Positions 30,354 to 40,297 are shown, counted from the first letter of the stretch. The stretch is 64,000 nt of DNA from Hyphomicrobiales bacterium (GCA_016185205.1 JACPOA010000112.1:96119-160118); one strand, 5' to 3'. The notes: generated from the sequence alone by a model not told the origin. Numbers and translations: made by a program.

Positions 30354-32267
30354 ATGCTCCGCGGCATTCACAAAGCCACCTCGAACTGGTTCGGCAAGGC
30401 CATCTTGTCGGTCGTTATGGGCCTGCTGGTCGTCAGCTTCGCGATCTGGGGCATCGGCGACATTTTCCGCGGTTTCGGGCGCAACGCGGTGGCCAAGATC
30501 GGCAACACCGAAATTTCGATCGAGCAGTTCCGCCAATTGTACACCGACCGCCTGCAGCAGATCGGACGCCAGGCTGGACGGGCGATCACGCCCGACCAGG
30601 CGCGTGGGCTCGGCCTCGACCGACAACTGCTCAGCCAGATCGTCGCCGAGACCACACTCGATGAGCATTCGCGCAAGCTGCGCCTCGGTCTTTCCGATGC
30701 CGAGATCTCGCGCCGCATCACCAGCGATCCGAGTTTCCGCGGCGCCAACGGCCAATTCGACCGCGCGCGCTTCGAGCAGCTCATCCGCAATGCCGGTTTC
30801 ACCGAACCCCGCTTCGTCGACCAGCAGCGGCGCGAGACTTTGCGCCGACAGATCGCGCAAAGCATCATCGGCGAAATGAAAGTGCCGACCACCGCGCTGT
30901 CTGCGATCAATCAATACCAGAACGAGAAGCGCAGTATCGAATATCTGGCGCTGACGCCAGCGCAGGCCGGCGATATTCCGGCAGCGACCCCGGAAGGGCT
31001 GAGCAAATATTTCGGCGAGCGCAAGATTTTGTTCCGCGCGCCGGAATATCGCAAGATCACGCTGCTCTCACTGACGCCGGCCGACATCGCCAAGCCCGAT
31101 GCGGTGTCCGATGCCGACGCCAAGGCCTACTACGAGCAGCACAAGAACAGCTACGGCACGCCTGAGCGCCGCGAGCTGCGACAGATCGTGTTTCCCAACG
31201 CGCAGGACGCCGCCAGCGCGAGCGAGCGCATCGCCAAAGGCCTGAGCTTTGCCGATTTGGCCAAGGAGCGCGGCTTGAAGGACACCGATATCGATGTCGG
31301 CATGGTCACGAAATCCGACATCATCGATGCGGCGGTCGCCGACGCCGCCTTCGCGCTCAAGGCGGGCGAGATCAGCGCGCCAATCAAAGGCAGCTTCGGC
31401 ACGGTGCTGCTGCAGGTGGGCAAGGTCGAGCCGGGTTCGCAGAAAACCTATGAAGAGGTCGCGAGCCAGATCAAACGCGAGCAAGCCGAGGTGCGCGCCC
31501 GGTCCGAACTCAACAATTTGCGCGACAAGATCGAGGACGAACGTGCCGGTGGCTCCACTTTGGCCGAAACCGCCAAGAAACTTGGGCTCAAATCCCTCAC
31601 CATTGAGGCGATCGATCGTTCCGGCCGCGCTCCTGACGGCAAATTGGTCGCCGACCTGCCGAGGACGCCGGACGTGATCAGCGTGGCCTTCGGCAGCGAT
31701 GTCGGGGTCGACAGCGAGGCGCTGCAACTGCCGAATAACGGTTTGCTCTGGTACGATGTCACCGGCATCACGCCCTCGCGCGAGCGCACGCTCGAGGAAG
31801 TGAAAGATCAGCTCGCGACACGCTGGCGCGACGACGAGATCGCCACTCGGCTGCTGGCCAAGGCCGACGACATGCTCGGCAAGCTCAAGGCCGGCGGCGC
31901 GCTATCGCAGGTCGCGAGCGAGGCCGGCCTCAAGCTCGAGAGCGCCAGCGGCTTGCAGCGCGGCAAGCCGGCCGGCTTTGTGCCGGCCAAGGTGGTCGAC
32001 GCCGTGTTCAAGGTCGCCAAGGGCGCGCCCGGCAGCTCCGAGGGCGAGACGCAGACCCAGCGGTTCGTATTCCGCGTCACCGAGGTGATCGCCCCGCCGC
32101 TCGATGCCAATTCGCCGGAAGCCAAGCAGCTGACCACGAGCCTGCAGAACGCCTTCGCCGACGACATCATCGGCGAATATATCCTGCGGATCGAAAACGA
32201 TTACGGTGTCAACATCAACCAGCAGGCGTTGAACCAGGTGATCGGCGGCGGCACCGCCAATCGGTAA
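30354..32267 (+). CDS. ppiD: Periplasmic peptidyl-prolyl isomerase/chaperone, PpiD type
   Basis: Membrane-anchored SurA-N/parvulin-type folding factor at the exit of the Sec translocon. The 637 residues have a single N-terminal transmembrane segment (~17-36), a SurA-like N-domain, a parvulin-type domain near 268-360 (RRELRQIVFPNAQDAASASERIA, DVGMVTKSDI, APIKGSFGTVLLQVGKV) and a second SurA-like C-terminal region. It precedes trpE, with only a repeat module between. Confidence 0.92.
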   Translation: MLRGIHKATSNWFGKAILSVVMGLLVVSFAIWGIGDIFRGFGRNAVAKIGNTEISIEQFRQLYTDRLQQIGRQAGRAITPDQARGLGLDRQLLSQIVAETTLDEHSRKLRLGLSDAEISRRITSDPSFRGANGQFDRARFEQLIRNAGFTEPRFVDQQRRETLRRQIAQSIIGEMKVPTTALSAINQYQNEKRSIEYLALTPAQAGDIPAATPEGLSKYFGERKILFRAPEYRKITLLSLTPADIAKPDAVSDADAKAYYEQHKNSYGTPERRELRQIVFPNAQDAASASERIAKGLSFADLAKERGLKDTDIDVGMVTKSDIIDAAVADAAFALKAGEISAPIKGSFGTVLLQVGKVEPGSQKTYEEVASQIKREQAEVRARSELNNLRDKIEDERAGGSTLAETAKKLGLKSLTIEAIDRSGRAPDGKLVADLPRTPDVISVAFGSDVGVDSEALQLPNNGLLWYDVTGITPSRERTLEEVKDQLATRWRDDEIATRLLAKADDMLGKLKAGGALSQVASEAGLKLESASGLQRGKPAGFVPAKVVDAVFKVAKGAPGSSEGETQTQRFVFRVTEVIAPPLDANSPEAKQLTTSLQNAFADDIIGEYILRIENDYGVNINQQALNQVIGGGTANR

Positions 32268-32270
32268 CTG

Positions 32271-32385
32271 GCGCATGATCCCGAAAAGCTTGCCCCCGGA
32301 CTTGATCCGGGGGTGGAAAAATCGGTTTCCCGCCTTCGCGAAGCCCGCTTCGGCGGGCTAAGGAAGGTCGGACAAGATCATGCGC
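32271..32385. repeat. Nested palindromic repeat module upstream of trpE
   Basis: The outer arms GCGCATGATC (32271-32280) and GATCATGCGC (32376-32385) are those of the dispersed repeat family. The interior is different: a CCCCCGG/CCGGGGG hairpin (32293-32313) and a second unit with AGCCCGC/GCGGGCT arms (32342-32359). The module fills the whole gap between ppiD and trpE. Its right part supplies AAGGAAGG and the ATG at 32380. Confidence 0.82.
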
Positions 32386-33912
32386 AAACAAAATATGCAG
32401 ATCGAGCCGTCGGAAAGCGCATTCGCGGAAACCTACGGCCGCGGTCAGGCGCAGGTGGTGTGGACGACGCTGGTCGCCGACCTGGAGACGCCGGTGTCGG
32501 CGTTCCTCAAGCTCGGCGGGGCTAAGCCGATGAGCTTTCTGCTGGAGTCGGTGGAAGGCGGCGCAGTGCGCGGGCGCTATTCGATCATCGGGCTCGATCC
32601 GGATCTGATCTGGCGTGCGCAGGGCGCGAAGGCTGAAGTCAACGCAAACGCCCGCGCCAAGCCCGACGCCTTCACGCCATGCGGCGAGCCGCCACTCGCG
32701 GCGCTGCGTTCGCTGATCGCCGAAAGCCGCATTTCCTTGCCGGAAAATCTGCCGCCGATGGCGGCCGGCGTGTTCGGCTATCTCGGCTACGACATGGTGC
32801 GGCTGATGGAGGAATTGCCGCCGCCCAATGCGGACCCGATCGGCATTCCCGATGCGGTGCTGGTGCGTCCGACCATCATTGTCGTGTTCGACGCGGTGAA
32901 GGATGCGATCACCGTGGTGACGCCGGTGCGCCCCAAGCGCGGCGTCGACGCCAAGGCGGCGCTCACCCGCGCGATCGAGCGGCTGGCCGGCATTGTCGAA
33001 AGCCTCGATCGTCCGCTCGACAAGTCCTTGGTCGAATACGACGCCGGCCCGCTCGACGTGCCGCCAAAATCCAACACCTCGGCCGCCGACTACAAGGCGA
33101 TGGTGGCCAAGGCCAAGGACTACATCGCCGCCGGTGACGCCTTCCAGATCGTGCTGGCGCAACGTTTCGAGGCGCCGTTTACGCTGCCGCCGTTCTCGCT
33201 CTATCGCGCGCTACGGCGGACCAATCCGTCGCCCTATCTCTATTTCCTCGACTTTGGCGGTTTCGCGGTGGCCGGCTCCAGCCCGGAAATCCTCGTCAAG
33301 GTTGCCGGCGACACCGTCACCATCCGTCCGATCGCCGGCACGCGCGCGCGCGGGTTGACGCCGCACGAGGACAAGGCGCTGGAAGCGGAACTACTGGCCG
33401 ATCCGAAGGAACGCGCCGAGCATCTGATGCTGCTCGATCTCGGCCGCAACGATGTCGGCCGCGTCGCCCAGATCGGCACAGTTAGCGTCACCGATCAGTT
33501 CTTCGTCGAGCGCTACAGCCACGTCATGCACATCGTCTCCAACGTCGAGGGCAAACTGCGGCCCGACCGCGACGCGCTCGACGCGCTGGCCGCCGGATTT
33601 CCCGCCGGCACCGTGTCGGGCGCGCCCAAGGTGCGCGCCATGCAGATCATCGACGAGTTGGAGAAGGAAAAGCGCGGGCTCTATGCCGGCTGCGTCGGCT
33701 ATTTCTCCGCTGCCGGCGAGATGGACACTTGCATCGTGCTGCGCACCGCGCTGGTGAAGGACGGCAAGATGTATGTGCAGGCCGGCGCCGGCATCGTCGC
33801 CGACAGCAATCCCGAGCTTGAGCAGCAGGAATGCGTCAATAAGGCGAAGGCCTTGTTCCGTGCCGCCGAGGAAGCGCGCCGCTTCGCCAGCGCCGCCAAG
33901 CGCGGGCAGTGA
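32380..33912 (+). CDS. trpE: Anthranilate synthase component I
   Basis: Makes anthranilate from chorismate with TrpG. The 510 residues show VWTTLVADLETPVSAFLKL, VAGSSPEILV, IAGTRARG, LLDLGRNDVGRV and FPAGTVSGAPKVRAM. The start may be ATG 32380, which lies inside the upstream repeat and has AAGGAAGG 12 bases before it, or ATG 32395 (MQIEPSESAF). No leader peptide with tandem Trp codons is present. trpG is not adjacent: an opposite-strand oxidase gene of 1.9 kb starts 1 base after the trpE stop. Confidence 0.96.
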   Translation: MRKQNMQIEPSESAFAETYGRGQAQVVWTTLVADLETPVSAFLKLGGAKPMSFLLESVEGGAVRGRYSIIGLDPDLIWRAQGAKAEVNANARAKPDAFTPCGEPPLAALRSLIAESRISLPENLPPMAAGVFGYLGYDMVRLMEELPPPNADPIGIPDAVLVRPTIIVVFDAVKDAITVVTPVRPKRGVDAKAALTRAIERLAGIVESLDRPLDKSLVEYDAGPLDVPPKSNTSAADYKAMVAKAKDYIAAGDAFQIVLAQRFEAPFTLPPFSLYRALRRTNPSPYLYFLDFGGFAVAGSSPEILVKVAGDTVTIRPIAGTRARGLTPHEDKALEAELLADPKERAEHLMLLDLGRNDVGRVAQIGTVSVTDQFFVERYSHVMHIVSNVEGKLRPDRDALDALAAGFPAGTVSGAPKVRAMQIIDELEKEKRGLYAGCVGYFSAAGEMDTCIVLRTALVKDGKMYVQAGAGIVADSNPELEQQECVNKAKALFRAAEEARRFASAAKRGQ

Positions 33913-33913
33913 C

Positions 33914-35788
33914 CTATTCGACCTCGATGATCATCGTCAGCCCGCCCGCGCCCTTTATCTCCACATTGTTGTTCTTGGTATGGTGCGGGATGTGGCAGTG
34001 CACGAGCCACTTGCCCGGCCGCCGCGCGGTCCAGATCACGTCGTAACGCTGACCGGGAGCGACACCCACCGTGTCGGCAAGATATCGCGCGCTCGCCGCA
34101 AGCGTCTCGCCGTCGACCGCCACCACCTCGAATGGACCGCCGTGAACATGCATCGGATGGGTGAAATTGTTATGCGAACCGATGAAGCGTAGCTTCACGG
34201 TCTGTCCGACCTTCATCCGGATCGTGTCAGTGGAGGGATACGCCTTGCCGTTGATCGTGAAGAAGTTCGGCAATCCGCCTTCCATGATCATTGCGGGATA
34301 GGTCAGCCACTCGCGCTTGAGCCATTCCTGCAATTGAATTGTGTACTCCATGTCGGCACGCGGCGCCCCGGCCGGGTCGCGCGGATCGATGATGAGCGCT
34401 CCATATAGCCCGAATGCCTGCTGGCGATCGGAGTCCGCATGCGTATGGTAGAAATAGGTGCCTGTCTGACCGACCTCGAATTCGTAGACATAGGTCCCGC
34501 CCGGGAGCACCGGGGGCTGCGTGATTTCCGAGGGGCCGTCCATCTCATTCGGCAGAATCATGCCGTGCCAATGGATGGTGGTCTTCTCTGACAGGCTGTT
34601 CTTGAAATTGATGCGGATGCGATCGCCCTGCGTCACGCGGATGCGCGGGCCCGGTACCTGCCGGTTATAGGCGTAGGCCTCGACGGTCTCGTTCGGCAAA
34701 ATATTCCAGCGGATGACCGATGCTTCGAGATCGAACACCTTCACGCCGTTTTCGATACGCGGTTCGAGCGGCTGGTCGCCGCGCGCGCCGGCAGGCGCCA
34801 CGTAGGAGACGTAGCGCGGCAGAATCGCCGCCATATCGCGCATGGATTCCGCTGGCGTATTAAAATCCATGATCATGCCCTTGGGCATGATGATGCCGCC
34901 TACATCCTTCGCACCCAGACCGAGATTCACGTAGAAGCCGGGCACGATCATGCCGGCCGCCAGCAGAACGCCTGTGACTCCCGCCATTGCCAACTGTTGC
35001 GGCCTGGTCGGCGCCCAGGCAGGCGGTAACTCCATCTGACCGTGCTGATCGTGAAGTCCGTGCCCACGCTGCTTCGGGCTTGATGGCGCATGTTTCGGAG
35101 CGCCATGTTTGCCGGGCCGGCGATTACGCACGGTCATCAAGCCGTGCTTGAGCCTTACGCTCACCATCCACACGTTGAACGCATAGGCGACCGCGAAGCC
35201 GACGATGACGCCGAGCGACATCACGCCCCAGAAAACCAGCGCGGCGGGGTCCATAGCGCGCATGTCTCGCCCCATCATGAGCAGGCTCATGGTGGGTGCC
35301 ATGGCGGCCATCATGGAGTTCATGCTGATCAACTCGGGAACGAAAGTGCGGCGTACGTTCTCCCAATAGGTGCCGCCCATCATCCGCTTCATGAACAGCG
35401 ACTGAAAGACGAAGAGGCCGAAGGTGAAACCAGCGACATATTCAACAATGAGGTCGATTGCCATCGGCCAGCCCAGCAACGCGGTGAAGGCTGCGGCGAG
35501 AATGATCCCGGTGGCGTCACCGGCGACGCAATGGATCGTGCTGCCGATACCCTGCTTCCAAAGCGGCGAGACGAATTCCTCATGCGTGCCAGGCCGCGGC
35601 TCCTTGTCGGCGAGCACGTAGAGCAGCAGTCCAATCGGCCCCATATAGAGCGTGATCAGAACGAAGCCCCACTTCATCACCGTCGCTTCGGGATTGTTGC
35701 GGAATTGGTCGACCGCAACATAGATCGTCGACGCCGCTGCAAGCACGAACCATGCAACGAGGACGTAATCGATCGGTTGGATAAACAT
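33914..35788 (-). CDS. Membrane DUF4396-like domain fused to a two-domain multicopper oxidase
   Basis: A 624-residue fusion. Residues ~1-215 form a multi-pass membrane domain resembling DUF4396, with GSTIHCVAGDATG (H86, C87) and a Met-rich helix (~156-179). A His-rich linker (228-250) and one more membrane segment (~265-285) follow. Residues ~350-624 are two cupredoxin domains with all four copper motifs: HWHG (H406, H408), HTH (H448, H450), HPMHVH (H544, H547, H549) and HCHIPHH (H597, C598, H599, H603). The type 1 axial position aligns with N608, not Met. An extracytoplasmic copper or phenol oxidase is likely; the substrate is unknown. It lies antisense between trpE and trpG, and its base composition looks less GC-rich by eye. 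Confidence 0.85.
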   Translation of the reverse strand: MFIQPIDYVLVAWFVLAAASTIYVAVDQFRNNPEATVMKWGFVLITLYMGPIGLLLYVLADKEPRPGTHEEFVSPLWKQGIGSTIHCVAGDATGIILAAAFTALLGWPMAIDLIVEYVAGFTFGLFVFQSLFMKRMMGGTYWENVRRTFVPELISMNSMMAAMAPTMSLLMMGRDMRAMDPAALVFWGVMSLGVIVGFAVAYAFNVWMVSVRLKHGLMTVRNRRPGKHGAPKHAPSSPKQRGHGLHDQHGQMELPPAWAPTRPQQLAMAGVTGVLLAAGMIVPGFYVNLGLGAKDVGGIIMPKGMIMDFNTPAESMRDMAAILPRYVSYVAPAGARGDQPLEPRIENGVKVFDLEASVIRWNILPNETVEAYAYNRQVPGPRIRVTQGDRIRINFKNSLSEKTTIHWHGMILPNEMDGPSEITQPPVLPGGTYVYEFEVGQTGTYFYHTHADSDRQQAFGLYGALIIDPRDPAGAPRADMEYTIQLQEWLKREWLTYPAMIMEGGLPNFFTINGKAYPSTDTIRMKVGQTVKLRFIGSHNNFTHPMHVHGGPFEVVAVDGETLAASARYLADTVGVAPGQRYDVIWTARRPGKWLVHCHIPHHTKNNNVEIKGAGGLTMIIEVE

Positions 35789-35859
35789 GCAGCGGTGCTC
35801 GCGGGGTTTAGAGCAAAAACCATCGTGAACAGCATTGGTTCCAGACGGTAAGGGCTCGC

Positions 35860-35888
35860 TTGACCCCTGCCCGGTGCGCGTCTAAGAC
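35860..35888 (+). promoter_or_regulatory. Candidate promoter of trpGDC-moaC-moeA
   Basis: TTGACC (35860-35865) and TAAGAC (35883-35888) are separated by 17 bases and lie 20 bases before the trpG start codon, a good match to a housekeeping promoter. It would allow trpG and the genes after it to be expressed although trpE is cut off by the oxidase gene. Confidence 0.5.
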
Positions 35889-35908
35889 CTTGCGGCAGCA
35901 GCAAAAAC

Positions 35909-36571
35909 ATGATCGTTTTGATCGACAATTACGACAGCTTCACCTTCAACCTGGTCCATTACCTGGGCGGGCTGGGGGCGGACGTCGTCGTGCATCGCAA
36001 CGACAAGATTTCCGTGGCCGACGTGATGGCCTTGGAACCGGACGCGATCGTGCTATCGCCTGGCCCCTGCACGCCGAACGAGGCCGGCATCTGCCTCGAC
36101 CTCATCGGCAAGGCGGCCTCCACCAATCCGAGCATTCCCATTTTGGGCGTCTGCCTCGGCCATCAGGCGATCGGGCAAGCCTTTGGCGGCAAAGTGGTGC
36201 GTGCGCCGGCGCCGGTGCACGGCAAAGTGTCGGACATCCGCCACACCGGCACCGGCGTGTTCCGCGGCATCAACGGGCCGCTCAAGGCGACGCGCTATCA
36301 TTCGCTGATGGTGAACCGCGCCGGCATGCCCAGCGCGCTTACCGTCAATGCCGAGACCGACGACCGTCTGGTGATGGGTCTGATGCATGCGAGCCTGCCG
36401 GTGCACGGCGTGCAATTCCATCCCGAGAGCATCGCCTCCGAGCACGGCCATCTGATGCTGAAGAATTTCCTCGATCTCGCCGCCGCCTGGAACGCAGCAA
36501 ACGGTCGGCGCTCGAGCGCCGCGGCGGCGCGCGCGCCCGCACAAAAATCTCCCGAACATTTGGCCGGTTGA
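35909..36571 (+). CDS. trpG: Anthranilate synthase component II (glutamine amidotransferase)
   Basis: Supplies ammonia to TrpE. The 220 residues are a class I glutamine amidotransferase: [27 protein letters not shown], the nucleophile cysteine in [10 protein letters not shown], and the His-Glu pair in GVQFHPESI. The C-terminal ~20 residues ([21 protein letters not shown]) extend past the usual end. It is the first gene of trpG-trpD-trpC-moaC-moeA, with 10 bases before trpD. In many rhizobia trpE and trpG are fused; here they are separate. Confidence 0.96.
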   Translation: MIVLIDNYDSFTFNLVHYLGGLGADVVVHRNDKISVADVMALEPDAIVLSPGPCTPNEAGICLDLIGKAASTNPSIPILGVCLGHQAIGQAFGGKVVRAPAPVHGKVSDIRHTGTGVFRGINGPLKATRYHSLMVNRAGMPSALTVNAETDDRLVMGLMHASLPVHGVQFHPESIASEHGHLMLKNFLDLAAAWNAANGRRSSAAAARAPAQKSPEHLAG

Positions 36572-36581
36572 GGCGCTGTCC

Positions 36582-37607
36582 ATGGCCGACGATTTCAAAG
36601 CGCTCATCGCCAAGGTCGCGACCGGCGCGACGCTCAGCCGCGAAGAGGCCGCCAACGCCTTCGACCGCATGATGTCGGGCGAAGCCACGCCCTCGCAGAT
36701 GGGTGGTTTGTTGATGGCGTTGCGCGTGCGCGGCGAATCCGTCGATGAGATCACCGGCGCGGTCACCATCATGCGCGCCAAGATGTTGGGCGTGAAAGCG
36801 CCACCCGATGCCATCGATATCGTCGGCACCGGCGGCGATGCCTCCGGCTCGTTCAACATCTCGACCTGCGCGGCCTTCATCGCTGCCGGCGCCGGGGTGC
36901 CGGTCGCCAAGCACGGCAACCGCGCGTTGTCGTCGAAGTCGGGCGCCGCGGATGTTCTACAAGCGCTCGGTGTCAAGATCGATCTCAACGCCGAACAAGT
37001 CGGTCGCTGCATCCGCGAAGCCGGCATCGGTTTCATGTTCGCGCCCGCGCATCATCCAGCCATGAAGAATGTCGGGCCGACCCGCGTCGAGCTCGGCACC
37101 CGCACTATCTTCAATCTGCTCGGGCCGCTGTCGAACCCGGCGAGCGTGAAACGACAGATGATCGGCACTTTTTCCAAGCACTGGATCGAGCCGATGGCGC
37201 AGGTGCTGGGCAATCTCGGCTCCGAATGCGTCTGGGTGGTGCATGGCTCCGACGGCCTCGATGAGATCACCACCGCCGGTGCCACCAGCGTGGCCGCGCT
37301 GGAGAACGGCAAGGTGCGCACCTTCGAGGTCAGCCCCGAGGATGCCGGTCTGCCGCGCGCCAAGCCCGAGGCATTGCGCGGCGGCGATGCCGAGCATAAT
37401 GCCAAGGCGCTGCTCGACGTGCTCAAGGGCAAAGCCGGTGCGTTCCGCGATGTGTCGGTGCTCAACGCCGCGGCCGCGCTGATCGTCGCCGGCAAGGCCG
37501 AGGATCTGAAAGCCGGCGCCGCGCTCGCCGCCAAATCGATCGACAGCGGCGAAGCCGAAGGCCGGCTCGACCGACTGATCGCGGTGTCCAACGCCGTGGA
37601 GATCTGA
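36582..37607 (+). CDS. trpD: Anthranilate phosphoribosyltransferase
   Basis: Second step of tryptophan synthesis, adding phosphoribose to anthranilate. The 341 residues carry the PRPP motif [36 protein letters not shown] and [10 protein letters not shown]. It ends one base before the GTG start of trpC, so the two are probably translated together. Confidence 0.97.
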   Translation: MADDFKALIAKVATGATLSREEAANAFDRMMSGEATPSQMGGLLMALRVRGESVDEITGAVTIMRAKMLGVKAPPDAIDIVGTGGDASGSFNISTCAAFIAAGAGVPVAKHGNRALSSKSGAADVLQALGVKIDLNAEQVGRCIREAGIGFMFAPAHHPAMKNVGPTRVELGTRTIFNLLGPLSNPASVKRQMIGTFSKHWIEPMAQVLGNLGSECVWVVHGSDGLDEITTAGATSVAALENGKVRTFEVSPEDAGLPRAKPEALRGGDAEHNAKALLDVLKGKAGAFRDVSVLNAAAALIVAGKAEDLKAGAALAAKSIDSGEAEGRLDRLIAVSNAVEI

Positions 37608-37608
37608 C

Positions 37609-38421
37609 GTGTCGGATATCCTCGCCAAGATCGAAAAATACAAACGCGAGGAAGTCGCCGAGGCCAAGCGCGCGCGCCCGTTGGCAGTGCTCGAAGCCGC
37701 AGCGAAAGCCGCTCCGCCACCGCGCGGTTTCGTCGCCGCGATTGAGCGCCGTATTGTGAGCGGCAATCATGCGCTGATCGCCGAGATCAAGAAGGCGAGC
37801 CCGTCGAAGGGGCTGATCCGTTCTGACTTTGATCCGCCCAAGCTGGCCAAGGCCTATGAGGCCGGCGGCGCCACTTGCCTGTCGGTGCTGACCGATGCGC
37901 CCTCGTTCCAGGGCCGGCCGGAGTTTCTCAGCGCTGCGCGCGACGCCTGTGCCCTGCCCGCGCTGCGCAAGGATTTCATCTACGAGCCTTACCAAGTGGT
38001 GGAATCGCGCGCGCTCGGCGCCGATTGCATTCTGATCATCATGGCGGCGCTCGGCGACGCGGCGGCGAAGGTGATCGAAGATACAGCCTTTGCCTATAAC
38101 ATGGACGTGCTGGTTGAAGTTCATCAAGAAGATGAGCTTGAGCGCGCACTCAAGCTCAATTCGCGTCTCATCGGCATCAACAATCGCGACCTGCGCACAT
38201 TCGAAACCTCACTGGCGGTAAGCGAGAAGCTGGCACCGAAGATCCCGGGCGAGTGCATCGTGGTCGCCGAAAGCGGCCTCAACACGCCGGCCGACCTCGC
38301 CCGGCTCTCACGCGTCGGCATTGCCACCTTCCTGGTGGGCGAAAGCCTGATGCGGCAGGCCGACGTCACCGCGGCGACCCGCGCCCTGCTTGCGCGCACA
38401 TCACGCGCGGCGGCGGAGTGA
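37609..38421 (+). CDS. trpC: Indole-3-glycerol phosphate synthase
   Basis: Closes the indole ring from the TrpD-derived ribulotide after isomerisation. The 270 residues show [54 protein letters not shown] and [15 protein letters not shown]. The start is GTG at 37609, directly after trpD. trpF, trpB and trpA are not in the window. It precedes moaC with 3 bases between. Confidence 0.97.
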   Translation: MSDILAKIEKYKREEVAEAKRARPLAVLEAAAKAAPPPRGFVAAIERRIVSGNHALIAEIKKASPSKGLIRSDFDPPKLAKAYEAGGATCLSVLTDAPSFQGRPEFLSAARDACALPALRKDFIYEPYQVVESRALGADCILIIMAALGDAAAKVIEDTAFAYNMDVLVEVHQEDELERALKLNSRLIGINNRDLRTFETSLAVSEKLAPKIPGECIVVAESGLNTPADLARLSRVGIATFLVGESLMRQADVTAATRALLARTSRAAAE

Positions 38422-38424
38422 GCC

Positions 38425-38964
<540 letters not shown>

Positions 38965-38966
38965 TC

Positions 38967-40175
38967 TTGGCCCTCATGCCGGTCACCGAAGCGTTGCAAC
39001 GCGTGCTGGCCGGCGCGCGCGCGCTGCCGTCGGAAACCGTGGCGCTCAACGACGCGCTCGGTCGCGTGCTGACGCAGGACGTGATGGCGCTGCGCTCGCA
39101 GCCGCCGGCGGCGGTCTCCGCCATGGACGGCTATGCGGTGCGCTCAGCCGACGTCGGCCAGGCGCCGGTCACGCTCAAGCTGATCGGCGAAGTCGCCGCC
39201 GGCCACCCGTTCGACGGCAAGGTCGGCGCCGGCGAGGCCGCCCGCATCTTCACCGGCGGCATGATGCCGGAGGGCGCCGATACCGTGGTGATCCAGGAAC
39301 TCGCGGCGCGCGACGGCAACACCGTCACATTCCAGAATCCGACCGCCAAGGGCCGCAATGTGCGCGGCCAAGGCATCGACTTCGCCAAGGGCCAGGTCCT
39401 GCTGCGCCAGGGCCACCGCCTCACCGGTCGCGACTTGATGCTCGCCGCCGCCATGAACCACCCGCGGCTCTCCGTGCACCGCCGGCCCAAGCTGGCGGTA
39501 CTCGGAACCGGCGATGAACTGGTGGCACCCGGAAGTCAGCCCGGTCCGGGCGAGATCGTCTATTCCAACGGCTTTGCCTTGATCGCCATGGCACGCAGCG
39601 AGGGCGCCGAGGTGAGCGATCTCGGCATCGCCCGCGACCGCGTCGAGGACATCGCGGCGGCGGTCCGCCGCGCGCGCGACTGGGGTGCCGATATTCTGCT
39701 GACCACCGGCGGCGCCTCGGTCGGCGAGCACGACCTGGTGCAAAAGGCGCTGGCCACCGAAGGGCTCGACCTGTCGTTCTGGCGGGTAGCGCTACGGCCC
39801 GGCAAGCCGATGATGCACGGCGCACTGGGCGGCATGCAGGTCCTGGGCGTGCCGGGCAACCCGGTGTCGTCCTATGTCTGCGCCTTCCTGTTCCTGGTGC
39901 CCCTGATCCGCCGCCTTGCCGGCCGCGCCGATATCGACCACCCGACCGAGGCCGCCCGGCTCGGCTGCGACCTGCCGGCCAATGACGAGCGGGCCGACTA
40001 CCTGCGGGCGACGCTCACACCCGACCCGGACGGCCCAATAGCGACCTCGCTGCCGTCACAGGACAGTTCCCTGATGGAACCCCTGGCCAAAGCCGACTGC
40101 CTGGTGATTCGGCCGCCTCATGCGCCGGCGGCGGGCACCGGTTCACCCTGTGTCATCCTTAAGCTAGGCCTGTAG
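38967..40175 (+). CDS. moeA: Molybdopterin molybdenumtransferase MoeA
   Basis: Inserts molybdate into adenylylated molybdopterin. The 402 residues contain SAMDGYAVRSADV, IFTGGMMPEGADTVV, GRDLMLAAAMN, VLGTGDELV, YSNGFAL, LTTGGASVGEHDLV and GVPGNPVSSYVCAFLF. The start is taken as TTG 38967 because GGAG (38955-38958) lies 8 bases before it; an ATG three codons later would be 17 bases away. It is the last gene before the SOS-regulated lexA. Confidence 0.95.
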   Translation: MALMPVTEALQRVLAGARALPSETVALNDALGRVLTQDVMALRSQPPAAVSAMDGYAVRSADVGQAPVTLKLIGEVAAGHPFDGKVGAGEAARIFTGGMMPEGADTVVIQELAARDGNTVTFQNPTAKGRNVRGQGIDFAKGQVLLRQGHRLTGRDLMLAAAMNHPRLSVHRRPKLAVLGTGDELVAPGSQPGPGEIVYSNGFALIAMARSEGAEVSDLGIARDRVEDIAAAVRRARDWGADILLTTGGASVGEHDLVQKALATEGLDLSFWRVALRPGKPMMHGALGGMQVLGVPGNPVSSYVCAFLFLVPLIRRLAGRADIDHPTEAARLGCDLPANDERADYLRATLTPDPDGPIATSLPSQDSSLMEPLAKADCLVIRPPHAPAAGTGSPCVILKLGL

Positions 40176-40192
40176 CGGCCTTTCGACTTTTT
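40166..40192 (+). terminator. Weak terminator after moeA
   Basis: A short stem AGGCC (40166-40170) / GGCCT (40177-40181) overlaps the moeA stop codon and is followed by TTCGACTTTTT. The stem is only 5 bp, so termination may be partial. Confidence 0.4.
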
Positions 40193-40214
40193 CACTTCAA
40201 ATTAAATGGTTGCA

Positions 40215-40229
40215 GAACACATATCGAAC
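40215..40229. promoter_or_regulatory. LexA box (SOS operator) upstream of lexA
   Basis: GAAC-N7-GAAC, the complement of the alphaproteobacterial LexA box GTTC-N7-GTTC, lies 69 bases before the lexA start codon. It supports autoregulation of lexA by the classical SOS loop of this class. Confidence 0.88.
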
Positions 40230-40240
40230 AGATAGTGTTC

Positions 40241-40255
40241 GTTCATGATTTGTTT
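40241..40255. promoter_or_regulatory. Second, imperfect LexA box
   Basis: GTTC-N7-GTTT lies 11 bases after the first box, in the opposite orientation. One base differs from the consensus. Two sites would strengthen repression of lexA; the second is less certain. Confidence 0.5.
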
Positions 40256-40297
40256 CTGGCCGGTTGCCCTTCTGGCCCGGCGGACGGGGAGAGATAG

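Noticed and set aside
32268..32400. trpL leader peptide and attenuator before trpE
   Set aside because: No short frame with tandem Trp codons was found; the hairpins present belong to inserted repeats.
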